NCBI RefSeq assembly: GCF_017094505.1
Contig: NZ_CP064787.1
Span: 1,488,001-1,552,000, forward strand
Direction of reading: 5' to 3'
DNA from: Halapricum desulfuricans
Lineage (GTDB): Archaea; Halobacteriota; Halobacteria; Halobacteriales; Haloarculaceae
DNA length: 64,000 bases
Shown here: positions 1 through 7,241 of the stretch, piece after piece
Position numbering within the stretch: the first letter of the stretch is position 1
How the letters are laid out: each line of letters opens with the position of its first letter
Program-made: the position numbers and the translations under genes
Notes under the pieces: generated by a model
Seen by the model: only the letters and a program-made list of their open reading frames with translations
Databases searched by the model: none
What the model was told of the DNA's origin: nothing

Positions 1-905
1 CCGCGCTTGGGCGCGATCGAGTCGATCTCGTCGATGAAGACGATCGCCGGCGCGTTCTCCTCGGCCTCGTCGAAGACCTCGCGGAGTTGCTCTTCGCTCT
101 CGCCGTAGAACTTCGACATGATCTCCGGGCCCGAGATCGTCGTGAAGTAGGCGTCGATCTCGTTGGCGACGGCTTTCGCCATCAGCGTCTTGCCGGTTCC
201 CGGCGGGCCGTGCAGCAAGACGCCCTTGGGGGGTTCGATCCCCAGCTGCTGGAAGAGCTCGGGGTGGCGCATCGGGAGTTCGATCATTTCCCGGACCTGT
301 TCGAGTTCCTCGTCCAGCCCACCGATGTCCTCGTAGGTGACGCTCGGCGTCTCTCGCTCGTCCTGCTGGGGGCCACCGGTGATCTGCTCGGCCGGCTGTT
401 CACTGATCTCGATCTCGGTCTGGTCGGTCACGACGACCGTTCCCTCGGGATCGGTCTCGGCGATCTTCAGCGGGATCTTCTGCCCGCCGACGTTCGAGAT
501 CGGGCCCAATCCCAGCGAGAACGGGACGGTCTGGCCCTGCGTGACGGCCTGACCGCTGAGCTTGTTGCGGACGTGGGGTGCGATGTTCCCGCGCACGCGG
601 AGGTTCTGCGGCAGCGCGACGGTGATCGACCGGGCGGGCTTGACATCGGCCTTTTCGATCTCGACGGTGTCGTCGATCCCGACGTTGGCCTCCTGACGGA
701 GTCGCCCGTCGATCCGGACGATCCCCTCGCCGCTGTCCTCGGGATAGCCCGGCCAGACGCGCGCGACGGCGCGACCGCCCTGGCGCCCCTCGAGGACGAT
801 GTAATCGCCGTTCTCCAGATCGAGTTCGTCCATCGCGACCCGATCGATCGCGGCGAGTCCCCGACCCGCGTCCTTCTGCTTGAGTGGTTTGACAGTGAGT
901 TTCAT
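1..905 (-). CDS. CDC48/VCP-type AAA+ ATPase, N-terminal part (runs off the window)
   Basis: ATP-driven unfoldase that extracts or remodels proteins in the cytoplasm. About 301 residues are visible, from ATG at 905 to the left edge. They cover the CDC48 N-domain (about residues 1-180, double-psi barrel type), a linker with [21 protein letters not shown], the Walker A motif GPPGTGKT and the Walker B region VFIDEID. The start codon overlaps the stop of the upstream small gene (ATGA at 902-905), so the two are translationally coupled. The second AAA domain must lie outside the window. The family is certain; which of several haloarchaeal CDC48 paralogues this is cannot be told. Confidence 0.93.
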   Translation of the reverse strand, partial: MKLTVKPLKQKDAGRGLAAIDRVAMDELDLENGDYIVLEGRQGGRAVARVWPGYPEDSGEGIVRIDGRLRQEANVGIDDTVEIEKADVKPARSITVALPQNLRVRGNIAPHVRNKLSGQAVTQGQTVPFSLGLGPISNVGGQKIPLKIAETDPEGTVVVTDQTEIEISEQPAEQITGGPQQDERETPSVTYEDIGGLDEELEQVREMIELPMRHPELFQQLGIEPPKGVLLHGPPGTGKTLMAKAVANEIDAYFTTISGPEIMSKFYGESEEQLREVFDEAEENAPAIVFIDEIDSIAPKR

Positions 906-1132
906 CGGTCCACCTCGACAGTGAGAACGCCGTTTCTGATAAACGCTCGTGCGTCCTCGCCCTCGGGAAGGTCCAGATCGTACTGCTCGGGCTCGGCGAC
1001 GACGATCACGGTGTCGCCGACAATCTCAGCCGTGGCGTCGCTCGTGCCCAGATCGGCCGCGAGAACGACGCTGTCCTCGTACTCGTAGCGGCTCACCGGC
1101 ACGTCTTCACTCAGCCGTTGCGTTGCAGTCAT
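902..1132 (-). CDS. small Hsp20-like acidic protein upstream of CDC48
   Basis: A 76-residue protein. The visible pattern (a short strand-rich domain with [24 protein letters not shown], ending GVLTVEVDR) looks like a minimal alpha-crystallin/Hsp20 fold without the N-terminal arm. From memory, haloarchaeal CDC48 genes often have such a partner (DUF7127-type), but I could not check this. The stop overlaps the CDC48 start by 4 nt. A TATA-like box lies at 1158-1168 and an inverted repeat at 1134-1148 sits between that box and the ATG. Probably a chaperone or adaptor for the AAA protein; that role is inferred from the operon. Confidence 0.8.
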   Translation of the reverse strand: MTATQRLSEDVPVSRYEYEDSVVLAADLGTSDATAEIVGDTVIVVAEPEQYDLDLPEGEDARAFIRNGVLTVEVDR

Positions 1133-1133
1133 G

Positions 1134-1168
1134 CTAACTCCAAGTTAGTAATACTAGTATATAAAACT
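1134..1168 (-). promoter_or_regulatory. promoter of the Hsp20-like/CDC48 operon with inverted repeat
   Basis: On the minus strand the box TTTTATATAC (1158-1168) lies about 30 nt before the ATG at 1132, the spacing of a leaderless haloarchaeal promoter. Between box and ATG is a perfect inverted repeat, CTAACT-3 nt-AGTTAG (1134-1148), placed where the transcription start should be. It could bind a dimeric repressor. Seen in sequence; function inferred. Confidence 0.6.
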
Positions 1169-1250
1169 TTCCTCAATTTGGTGGAGTACGGGGGTCATTC
1201 TGGCAACTACCGGTCGAATTGCGGTTCACATCCTGATCCGGGGGTTGGAG

Positions 1251-2060
1251 TCAGCGAATGTCGTCGATGTCGTCCTCGTAGTGGCTGTGTTCGTCGTCCG
1301 GAAATGCGCCCGACCGGACGGCGTCGACGTAGTCTTCGACGGCCGAGCGCATCTCGCCGCGGACGTCACCGAACGCCTTCGAGAAGGGCGCGACCGATTC
1401 GGAGAGGCCGATCACTTCGTCGACCGTCAGCACCTGTCCGTCGCAGTCGGGGCCGGCTCCGATCCCGATCGTGGGGATCGAGATCGCGTCGGTCACCTCG
1501 CTGGCGACGTTCGCGGGAACGTGTTCGAGCACCAGCGAGAACGCGCCCGCTCGCTCGTGTTTGTACGCCAGATCGAGGATCTGCGTCGCGGCGGACTCGT
1601 CAGTCCCCTGGCGGAACAGTCCCGTCTCGTTTTCGTGCTGCGGGGTCAATCCGAGATGCGCCTGAACGGGGATGCCGAGCTGGGTGAGCCGTTCGGTGAG
1701 TTTGACGGTGTGGGGCCCGGATTCGAGTTTGACGGCGTCTGCGTCGGCCTCCTTGAGCATCCGACCGGCGTGTTCGATCGCCTCGTCAGGATCGGCCCCG
1801 AAGGAGAGAAACGGCATGTCCGCGATGACCATCGGCTCGTCGGTCACCCGCGCGACCGCGGCCGTGTGACTGGCGATCTGATCGACGGTGACGGGAAGCG
1901 TCGAGTCGTAGCCCAGCCGGAGGTTCCCGACCGAGTCTCCGACCAGCAGCATGTCGACCCCGACGTCTTCGAGTATCTCGGCCGTCGGCGCGTCGTAGGC
2001 CGTGAGCATCGTCAGCGGCTCGTCATCGCCCTTCCGTTCCCGGATGTCCTTCGCGCGCAT
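1251..2060 (-). CDS. panB: 3-methyl-2-oxobutanoate hydroxymethyltransferase
   Basis: Transfers a hydroxymethyl group from methylenetetrahydrofolate to 2-oxoisovalerate to make ketopantoate, the first committed step of pantothenate/CoA synthesis. The 269-residue protein has the PanB hallmarks LTAYDAPTAEILEDVGVDMLLVGDS near the N-terminus (metal-binding Asp), VKLESG in the middle and PTIGIGAGPDCDGQVLV-like sequence (here QVLTVDEVIGL) near the C-terminus. The reading frame is open another 30 codons upstream, but that stretch is Arg/Ser/Pro-rich and unlike the family; ATG at 2060 gives the normal MRAKDIRERKG start. No operon partner; a divergent small membrane gene starts at 2159. Confidence 0.93.
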   Translation of the reverse strand: MRAKDIRERKGDDEPLTMLTAYDAPTAEILEDVGVDMLLVGDSVGNLRLGYDSTLPVTVDQIASHTAAVARVTDEPMVIADMPFLSFGADPDEAIEHAGRMLKEADADAVKLESGPHTVKLTERLTQLGIPVQAHLGLTPQHENETGLFRQGTDESAATQILDLAYKHERAGAFSLVLEHVPANVASEVTDAISIPTIGIGAGPDCDGQVLTVDEVIGLSESVAPFSKAFGDVRGEMRSAVEDYVDAVRSGAFPDDEHSHYEDDIDDIR

Positions 2061-2158
2061 GTGCAGTCGTTCGACCGCGGGAAGGAAAATCCTCCCGGTG
2101 GCGGGGGAGAACGTCCGGGATCGAAACCGATTCGAGTTCCGGGGCCACAACGACGGGT

Positions 2159-2407
2159 ATGCCAGCGCGCGTCGAGACGACCGATCCGGACGGGATCGAT
2201 TACGGGTGGGTCATGCAGGTCACGTTCGTCGCGACGATCGTCGCCGGTGCGCCGGTCGTCGCAGTCGCCTCGGCGTTCGTCGATCTCGCGTCGTGGGGAG
2301 CGCGCGCAACGTTCGCCGTCCGGGTCGGTGCCGTCGTCTGGTTCGTGACGGCCGTCGGCGTCTACGGTTACGCGCGCCGTCAGTCGAGCCGGTCCGAGAC
2401 CGACTGA
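2159..2407 (+). CDS. small two-helix membrane protein (possibly DUF5822 type)
   Basis: An 82-residue protein with two predicted membrane helices: about residues 18-42 (VMQVTFVATIVAGAPVVAVA) and 48-72 (ending VGAVVWFVTAVGVYGYARR). The N-terminal ETTDPDGIDYGWVMQ resembles a conserved haloarchaeal small membrane family I recall as DUF5822; no function is known to me. It is divergent from panB, and its 3' end overlaps the end of the convergent HAD gene by 28 bp. Confidence 0.7.
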   Translation: MPARVETTDPDGIDYGWVMQVTFVATIVAGAPVVAVASAFVDLASWGARATFAVRVGAVVWFVTAVGVYGYARRQSSRSETD

Positions 2408-2913
2408 AAGTCGACGCCGGCCCGTCGTGCCGTCTCGGCGTCGGACTCGGAGTCGCCGACGAACAGCGCGCGCTCCGGAGACACGTGCAGGGCAGAAAGG
2501 GCGGCGCGCAGCGGCTGTGGATGGGGCTTCGATTCTTCGACGGTGTCGCGCCCGATCAGCACGTCGACCGCGCTGTCCAATCCGTGGACTTCCAGCGCGA
2601 TCCGGCAGGCGGACTCGGCGTTCAGCGAGACGACGCCGGTCGGGCCGTCTCTTGGGAGTTCCTCCGCGAGCGCCAGTTTGCTGGAGGTGCGTGCCCCCTC
2701 GCGTTCGAACGCCGCAATTCGCCGCTCGGCGGTCGAATACTGTTCGGCCTCCTTCGCCCGATCGAGCAACTCCCAGAGGGTCGATCCGCCGGTCTCGATG
2801 CCTTTCGCCTCGAGGGCGGCGGCGACCCGCCGGCGGACCTCTCCCCAGTCGACGTCGAGATCGACCAGCGTCCCGTCGAGGTCGTAGACGACGGCGTCGT
2901 AGTCGTCGGTCAC
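2380..2913 (-). CDS. HAD-superfamily phosphatase (phosphoglycolate phosphatase-like)
   Basis: A 177-residue HAD hydrolase. Motif I is VVYDLDGTLVDLD (nucleophile Asp and acid/base Asp, about residues 7-19); motif III Lys is in ESKPHPQPL; motif IV is LFVGDSESDAETARRAGV. A small helical cap lies between motifs I and II, as in the Gph/PGP class. The substrate cannot be read from sequence: phosphoglycolate or another small phosphate ester is likely. It lies 5 bp downstream of aMBF1 on the same strand and is probably cotranscribed. Confidence 0.85.
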   Translation of the reverse strand: MTDDYDAVVYDLDGTLVDLDVDWGEVRRRVAAALEAKGIETGGSTLWELLDRAKEAEQYSTAERRIAAFEREGARTSSKLALAEELPRDGPTGVVSLNAESACRIALEVHGLDSAVDVLIGRDTVEESKPHPQPLRAALSALHVSPERALFVGDSESDAETARRAGVDFQSVSDRLD

Positions 2914-2918
2914 GGGTC

Positions 2919-3419
2919 TCAGGTGTCGGCCAGTTCGACGTCCAGCCGGTCCTCGAGGGCGGTGATGACGGAGCCGCCGACCCCGGCCTGGGTCGCCCGG
3001 CCCTGTTCGACCGCAAGCAGTTCCGATTCGTCGACGCCGAGCTCCTCGGCCAGTTCTTCGCGCTGAAGGCCGGCGTCCTGTCGCGCCTCGGTGACGCGTC
3101 GGCCGTAGTCGGTGACGAGATACGGCAGTTGATCGTCGTCGTAGTCGGCACCCTCCTCCCAGTGGGAGGCGTCGGCCTGCTGTGCGTCGTGGATCCGGGC
3201 CGCGTTCTGTGCGGCGCGTTTCTCCCGGCTGGGTTCGTCGTCGGGAGCCCCCCCGCCGGAGGTGCCCTTCGCGTCGTCGCGATGCTGGGCGCAGCTCGCA
3301 CAGACCTGCAGTTGTGCGCCGGCGATGTTGACCGTCTGCAGCGAGGCGTCGGTCGCGCCGCAGAGCTCACAGCTCCCGCCGGTGTCATCCGACCCGCCAC
3401 CGGTCGAGTATTTTGCCAT
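2919..3419 (-). CDS. archaeal multiprotein bridging factor aMBF1 (zinc ribbon + HTH)
   Basis: A 166-residue protein with an N-terminal zinc ribbon (CELC at about 19-22 paired with CASC about 20 residues later), a charged linker with Lys/Arg, and a C-terminal Cro/C1-type helix-turn-helix (AGLQREELAEELGVDESELLAVEQG). This is the standard MBF1 layout; MBF1 in archaea associates with ribosomes and basal transcription. ATG at 3419 gives the usual MAKYS-like start; the frame is open 18 codons further but that extension is atypical. Likely cotranscribed with the HAD gene. Confidence 0.9.
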   Translation of the reverse strand: MAKYSTGGGSDDTGGSCELCGATDASLQTVNIAGAQLQVCASCAQHRDDAKGTSGGGAPDDEPSREKRAAQNAARIHDAQQADASHWEEGADYDDDQLPYLVTDYGRRVTEARQDAGLQREELAEELGVDESELLAVEQGRATQAGVGGSVITALEDRLDVELADT

Positions 3420-3562
3420 GCGTCTGTATAGTAGACTGATTGTCTTGAAACAACCGTTTCGAACCGACCTCATGGTACGGCACCGAGTCCCGGGGGGCGA
3501 GCCGAACCGACAGTCATTTTACTCCCCCTCGGGAATACACGGGTGCGGAAACCGCAAGGCGC

Positions 3563-3647
<85 letters not shown>

Positions 3648-3936
3648 TTTTTGCCACGAGCAAACTCGCGAGTGGCAAATTCGTTCAGCGGATTTGAACC
3701 CTAGAAGGAACGCGCAGCGAACGAAGTGAGCGAGCATTTCTTCGTCCGGTTCGAATCCGGTCCCACGCATTGCTGTCGCTCGCAAATCCGCGAGCGACTG
3801 TTATCGTCAGCGGATTCGAACCAGACGAGTCGCAGCCCGCGCAGCGAAGCGAGCAGGACCGTCTCGGCGAGGTTCGAATCCGGTCCCACGCATGTTTGCC
3901 ACGAGCAAACTCGCGAGTGGCAAATTCGTTCAGCGG
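3648..3936 (+). repeat. tandem repeat units carrying the tRNA-Leu 3' end
   Basis: Two complete units (3648-3769, 122 bp; 3770-3892, 123 bp) and a partial third (3893-3936). Each full unit has (1) a hairpin just after the tRNA end (e.g. 3651-3678, TTGCCAC...GTGGCAA), (2) an inverted copy of the T-arm core (ggatttgaacc 3690-3700; ggattcgaacc 3812-3822), and (3) a direct copy of the tRNA 3' end including ggttcgaatcc and cccacgca (ending 3769 and 3892). The first 42 bp of the third unit (3895-3936) are identical to 3650-3691. This fills the stretch between tRNA-Leu and tRNA-Thr; I see no credible gene in it. Confidence 0.85.
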
Positions 3937-4033
3937 GCGTGGTTTCGTCGTGAACCACGCCGCTTGCTTCACTGTGCGTTTCGTCTATGTCAACTCATCA
4001 CGCGCACCCTTATGACGTACTCGCCACAAAAAG

Positions 4034-4107
4034 AGCCGGTGGAGGGATTTGAACCCTCGGCCTATTCCTTACGAAGGAATCGCTCTCCCAGTCTGAGCTA
4101 CACCGGC
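4034..4107 (-). tRNA. tRNA-Thr (anticodon CGT)
   Basis: A 74-nt tRNA on the minus strand. Acceptor GCCGGTG pairs with CACCGGC, discriminator U. Anticodon arm ATTCC-TTCGTAA-GGAAT gives anticodon CGT. T arm GAGGGTTCAAATCCCTC. No intron is visible. Convergent with the tRNA-Leu repeat array. Confidence 0.95.
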
Positions 4108-4169
4108 ACTGCGTCGCGTACATACTCGTTGGGGCGAATGCCAAAATAAGGGTTGCGAATCGGAAGCCC

Positions 4170-5153
4170 TTAGCGAGTCAGTCGCACGTCGAGACAGACG
4201 TTCAACTCGTGTGGCGCGTACGATCGAACGGTGTGGCGCGTCTCGACTTCGACGTCGTACCCGGCCGGCTCGGCGGCCTCGCGAATCGCCGCCTCGCCCG
4301 GCCCGTACGGATCGTCCTCGTGCTGGATGTCGTAGTAGTGCAGGACACAGTCCTCACCGGCCAGTTCGACCGCGGTATCGAGAAACTCGTCGGCGCTGTG
4401 AGGCAGGTTCATCACCAGTCGGTCGGCCCAGCCGGCGTACTCGCCGGTCGTCTCCCGGGCGTCGCCGGCGATCGCGGTCACCCGGTCGGCCACGCCGTTT
4501 CGCTCGGCGTTCGCCCGGAGATACTCGATCGCAATCTCGTTGATGTCGACGCCGACCGCGGTCGCCCCGCGCCTCGCGGCCGGGATCACGAACGGGCCGA
4601 CGCCGGCGAACATGTCGAAAAAGCGCTCGCCCGACTCGATCTGCTGGACAACACGGTGGCGCTCGGTCGCCAGCCGCGGCGAGAAGTACATTTCGGCGAC
4701 GTCGACCAGAAACTCGCTACCGTACTCCCGGTGGACGGTCTCGGTGCCGTCGCCGGCCAGTACGTCCCACTCGCGGACACGCTGCTCGCCTTTCACTTTC
4801 GACGCGCGGTTGAGGACCGTCTCCGCGGGGATCGACGACTCCATGATCGCCGCGGCGACCTCGCGGGCGCGCTCGTCGTCGTCCTCGTCGACGATGACGA
4901 TGTCTCCCAGTCGCTCGTAGGTCGGTTCGAACCCCAGGAGGTCGGCGGGCAGCGTCTGCCCCTCGCGGACGGGCACGTCGCGGGGCACGACCGACAGGTC
5001 AGCGGGGACGGCAGCGGGATCGACGACCGGCAGGAAGAGCTCGCCGTCCTCGTGGACGATCTCGTGGTCGTGATCCAGCAGGTCGGCGTCGTCGAGCCGC
5101 TGGCGAGTCGCCTCGCCGTCCTCGCGGGCGACGCGAACGCACGGACGTTCCAT
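4170..5153 (-). CDS. Trm5/TYW2-family tRNA methyltransferase (class I SAM-dependent)
   Basis: Probably methylates G37 of tRNA (m1G37) or acts in wyosine synthesis. The 327-residue protein has an N-terminal recognition region, then a Rossmann methyltransferase with FFDMFAGVGPFVIPAARRGATAV as the SAM-binding motif, VGVDINEIAIEYLRANAERN as the acidic motif, and NLPHSADEFLD as the catalytic NxPx motif typical of the Trm5 group. ATG at 5153 gives MERPCVRV; the 17 codons upstream look non-coding. Divergent from dph5, 71 bp apart. Haloarchaea can carry several Trm5 paralogues, so the exact modification is uncertain. Confidence 0.87.
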   Translation of the reverse strand: MERPCVRVAREDGEATRQRLDDADLLDHDHEIVHEDGELFLPVVDPAAVPADLSVVPRDVPVREGQTLPADLLGFEPTYERLGDIVIVDEDDDERAREVAAAIMESSIPAETVLNRASKVKGEQRVREWDVLAGDGTETVHREYGSEFLVDVAEMYFSPRLATERHRVVQQIESGERFFDMFAGVGPFVIPAARRGATAVGVDINEIAIEYLRANAERNGVADRVTAIAGDARETTGEYAGWADRLVMNLPHSADEFLDTAVELAGEDCVLHYYDIQHEDDPYGPGEAAIREAAEPAGYDVEVETRHTVRSYAPHELNVCLDVRLTR

Positions 5154-5224
5154 ACCAGTCGTTCGCCCGGCGCCGGCGGTAAGCGTGTCGGTTGGCTTAT
5201 CCACCCGGGACGCGCAGTACCCGC

Positions 5225-6013
5225 ATGCTCACTTTCGTCGGTCTGGGACTGTACGACGAGCGTTCGATCACGCTTCAGGGGCGAGACGCCCTGCAGGCGG
5301 CCGACCGCGTCTTCGCCGAACGCTACACCAGCCGGCTGGTCGGCGCGAGTCTCGAGGACGTCGAGGCAGCACACGACGTCGAGATCGAACTCCGGACCCG
5401 GGAGGGCGTCGAGCAGGACCCCGAGCCGATCCTCACGGCGGCCGAGAACGGCGACGCCGTCTTCTGCACTGCGGGCGATCCCATGATCTCGACGACGCAC
5501 GTGGATCTCCGTCTGCGCGCCCACGAACGCGGGATCGACACCCGGATCGTCCACGGCACGACCGCGGCCGCGGCGGCGAGTTCGCTGACGGGCCTGCAGA
5601 ACTACCGCTTCGGCAAGGCGACGACGCTGCCGTTCGAGTCCTCACACGGCGGCGAAGGCGTCCCCGCGAGCGTCATCGAGACGATCGAAGACAACCGCGA
5701 GCGCGGGTTACATACGCTGGTCTTTCTGGACATCAAGGTCGACGACGACCGCGAGGACTACATGACCGGCGGTGAGGCCGCGTCGTTGCTGGCGGCCGAC
5801 TGGAACGAGACCGCACCGGCCGTGGTGGTCGCCCGGGCGGGCAGCCCCGAGCCGCTCGTCCGCGGCGACCGCCTCGAGGAACTCGCTGGAACGGACTTCG
5901 GCGACCCGCTGCACCTGCTCGTGATCCCCGGGGAACTGCACTACCTCGAACGGGACGCGCTGGTGGAGCTGGCGGGGCTGCCCGCCGAAGCGGCCGAGAG
6001 GCTGCTCGTGTAG
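5225..6013 (+). CDS. dph5: diphthine synthase
   Basis: A SAM-dependent methyltransferase acting on the modified histidine of elongation factor 2 during diphthamide synthesis. The 262-residue protein starts MLTFVGLGLYDERSITLQG and carries AVFCTAGDPMISTTH and GLQNYRFGKATTLPF, landmarks of the DPH5/tetrapyrrole-methylase fold. The length fits the family. The frame is open 11 codons upstream, but the family start is MLTFVGLGL at 5225. Monocistronic; artA follows on the other strand after 18 bp. Confidence 0.95.
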   Translation: MLTFVGLGLYDERSITLQGRDALQAADRVFAERYTSRLVGASLEDVEAAHDVEIELRTREGVEQDPEPILTAAENGDAVFCTAGDPMISTTHVDLRLRAHERGIDTRIVHGTTAAAAASSLTGLQNYRFGKATTLPFESSHGGEGVPASVIETIEDNRERGLHTLVFLDIKVDDDREDYMTGGEAASLLAADWNETAPAVVVARAGSPEPLVRGDRLEELAGTDFGDPLHLLVIPGELHYLERDALVELAGLPAEAAERLLV

Positions 6014-6031
6014 GCTGGCCCAAAGGGGAGT

Positions 6032-7018
6032 CTAGGCCGCCTCGTCGCGGTCGCGACCGCCGTCAGCCCGCGCGCCGACCTCGAACGCGCGCTGGAGGTC
6101 GTACTCGTTTCGGGTGAGGACGTACAGCGCCTCCTCGACGATCGCGAGTACCTCCGGCAGGATCTTGATGACGACGTAGGTGATTCCGATCAGTGCGAAG
6201 ACCGACAGGAACTGCGCGAGGATCCGGTCGGCGACGATGTACGAGACCTCGATCCGGTTGACGCCGAACGTCGACATCACGAACTCGGGGAAGACCTGCA
6301 GGCGCTGGTACCCGAACGCGTACGCGATGAAGACGTTCCGGGCGATGTTGAGCACCCAGATGATCCCGACGGCGACGGCGAGCGCCTGCAGTTTGCGGGC
6401 CAGCGGGGCGCGAACGGCCGCGATGAGCCCGCCGAAGATGGCCATGCTCCCGATGCCGGTACAGGCCATCATGATCGTGTACGAGACGGCCCGCACGTCG
6501 GGCACGTGGAAGAAGAACGTCTTGTGATACGGCTCGACCGGATCGGCGGGCCCGAGGTCGGCCGGGAAGTTGTTGCCGGCGATCACCTGAAAGTCGGCGC
6601 CGGTGAGCGAGAGGACGGCGGCGGTCTGGTCGGTGACGATCGCGATCAGCGGGTTCCGGAGGAACGGGAGCGTCGAAAAGGGCAGGTAGATCAGCCACGC
6701 GACGGCGACGGCCCGCGAGACGACGACCAGCCGGTCGCGACCGCTGGCGAGCAGGTAGCCGACGTACAGCGACAGCGGAATCGCGAGGACGACAGCGACC
6801 CCCTCGGTGATGCTCTTCTGGTCGAAGACGAACTGGTAGATCGCCGAGACCCAGAACAGCGCCAGCACGCCCCAGCCGCCGACGAGGACATAGCGGGCGA
6901 GTCGGCGGTCGTACAGGTCGATTATCGTCCCGGACAGGAAGACGAGCAGGACGAGCCACGAGAGCGGTCCCCACCACTGGTGGGCCCATTCGAACGCGCC
7001 GACGAGTCCGAGTGTCAT
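6032..7018 (-). CDS. artA: archaeosortase A
   Basis: A membrane transpeptidase-like enzyme that processes PGF-CTERM proteins (e.g. S-layer glycoprotein) and attaches them to lipid. The 328-residue protein has about eight membrane helices. The exosortase/archaeosortase catalytic signatures are visible: ACTGIGSMA (nucleophile Cys, about residue 186), then NIARNVFIAY and a later VNRIEVSYIVAD segment (Arg residues of the active site). The start at 7018 begins directly with a hydrophobic segment. Divergent from thrS. No PGF-CTERM substrate is encoded in the window. Confidence 0.9.
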   Translation of the reverse strand: MTLGLVGAFEWAHQWWGPLSWLVLLVFLSGTIIDLYDRRLARYVLVGGWGVLALFWVSAIYQFVFDQKSITEGVAVVLAIPLSLYVGYLLASGRDRLVVVSRAVAVAWLIYLPFSTLPFLRNPLIAIVTDQTAAVLSLTGADFQVIAGNNFPADLGPADPVEPYHKTFFFHVPDVRAVSYTIMMACTGIGSMAIFGGLIAAVRAPLARKLQALAVAVGIIWVLNIARNVFIAYAFGYQRLQVFPEFVMSTFGVNRIEVSYIVADRILAQFLSVFALIGITYVVIKILPEVLAIVEEALYVLTRNEYDLQRAFEVGARADGGRDRDEAA

Positions 7019-7112
7019 CGAGTACCGTCACGTATACGGATGACGAATATAGGTCTTGCCGTCGGCGAAGTTCGGGAGATATAACGCGAGAGTATGACAA
7101 GACCTCTCTCAA

Positions 7113-7241
7113 AAGGTTTATTCCTCCCAGTACCGTCGTTTCGCTCACGATGTACGTCGGTGATCGATTTACACCGCGGTCCGAATGATCACCGACCGTC
7201 AGGTCCGCGATTTTCCGCCCCCGGTGGCGGTGTGATTCACC
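7113..7241 (+). promoter_or_regulatory. thrS promoter and structured leader
   Basis: An A/T box (ggtttatt, about 7116-7123) suggests a start near 7145, leaving about 95 nt of leader, which is long for a haloarchaeon. The leader holds a perfect 10-bp stem GTCGGTGATC (7156-7165) / GATCACCGAC (7187-7196), then CCGCC (7215-7219) / GGCGG (7226-7230). An alternative stem GGTG (7229-7232) / CACC (7238-7241) ends at the base before the ATG. The last two stems share bases and exclude each other. Seen in sequence; a regulatory role is inferred. Confidence 0.5.

Noticed and set aside
3648-3892. A second integrative element in tRNA-Leu
   Set aside because: The distance between tRNA-end copies is only ~122 bp, with no integrase.
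3648-3936. CRISPR array
   Set aside because: Only two to three units, no constant short direct repeat with unique spacers; the repeated part is a tRNA end.
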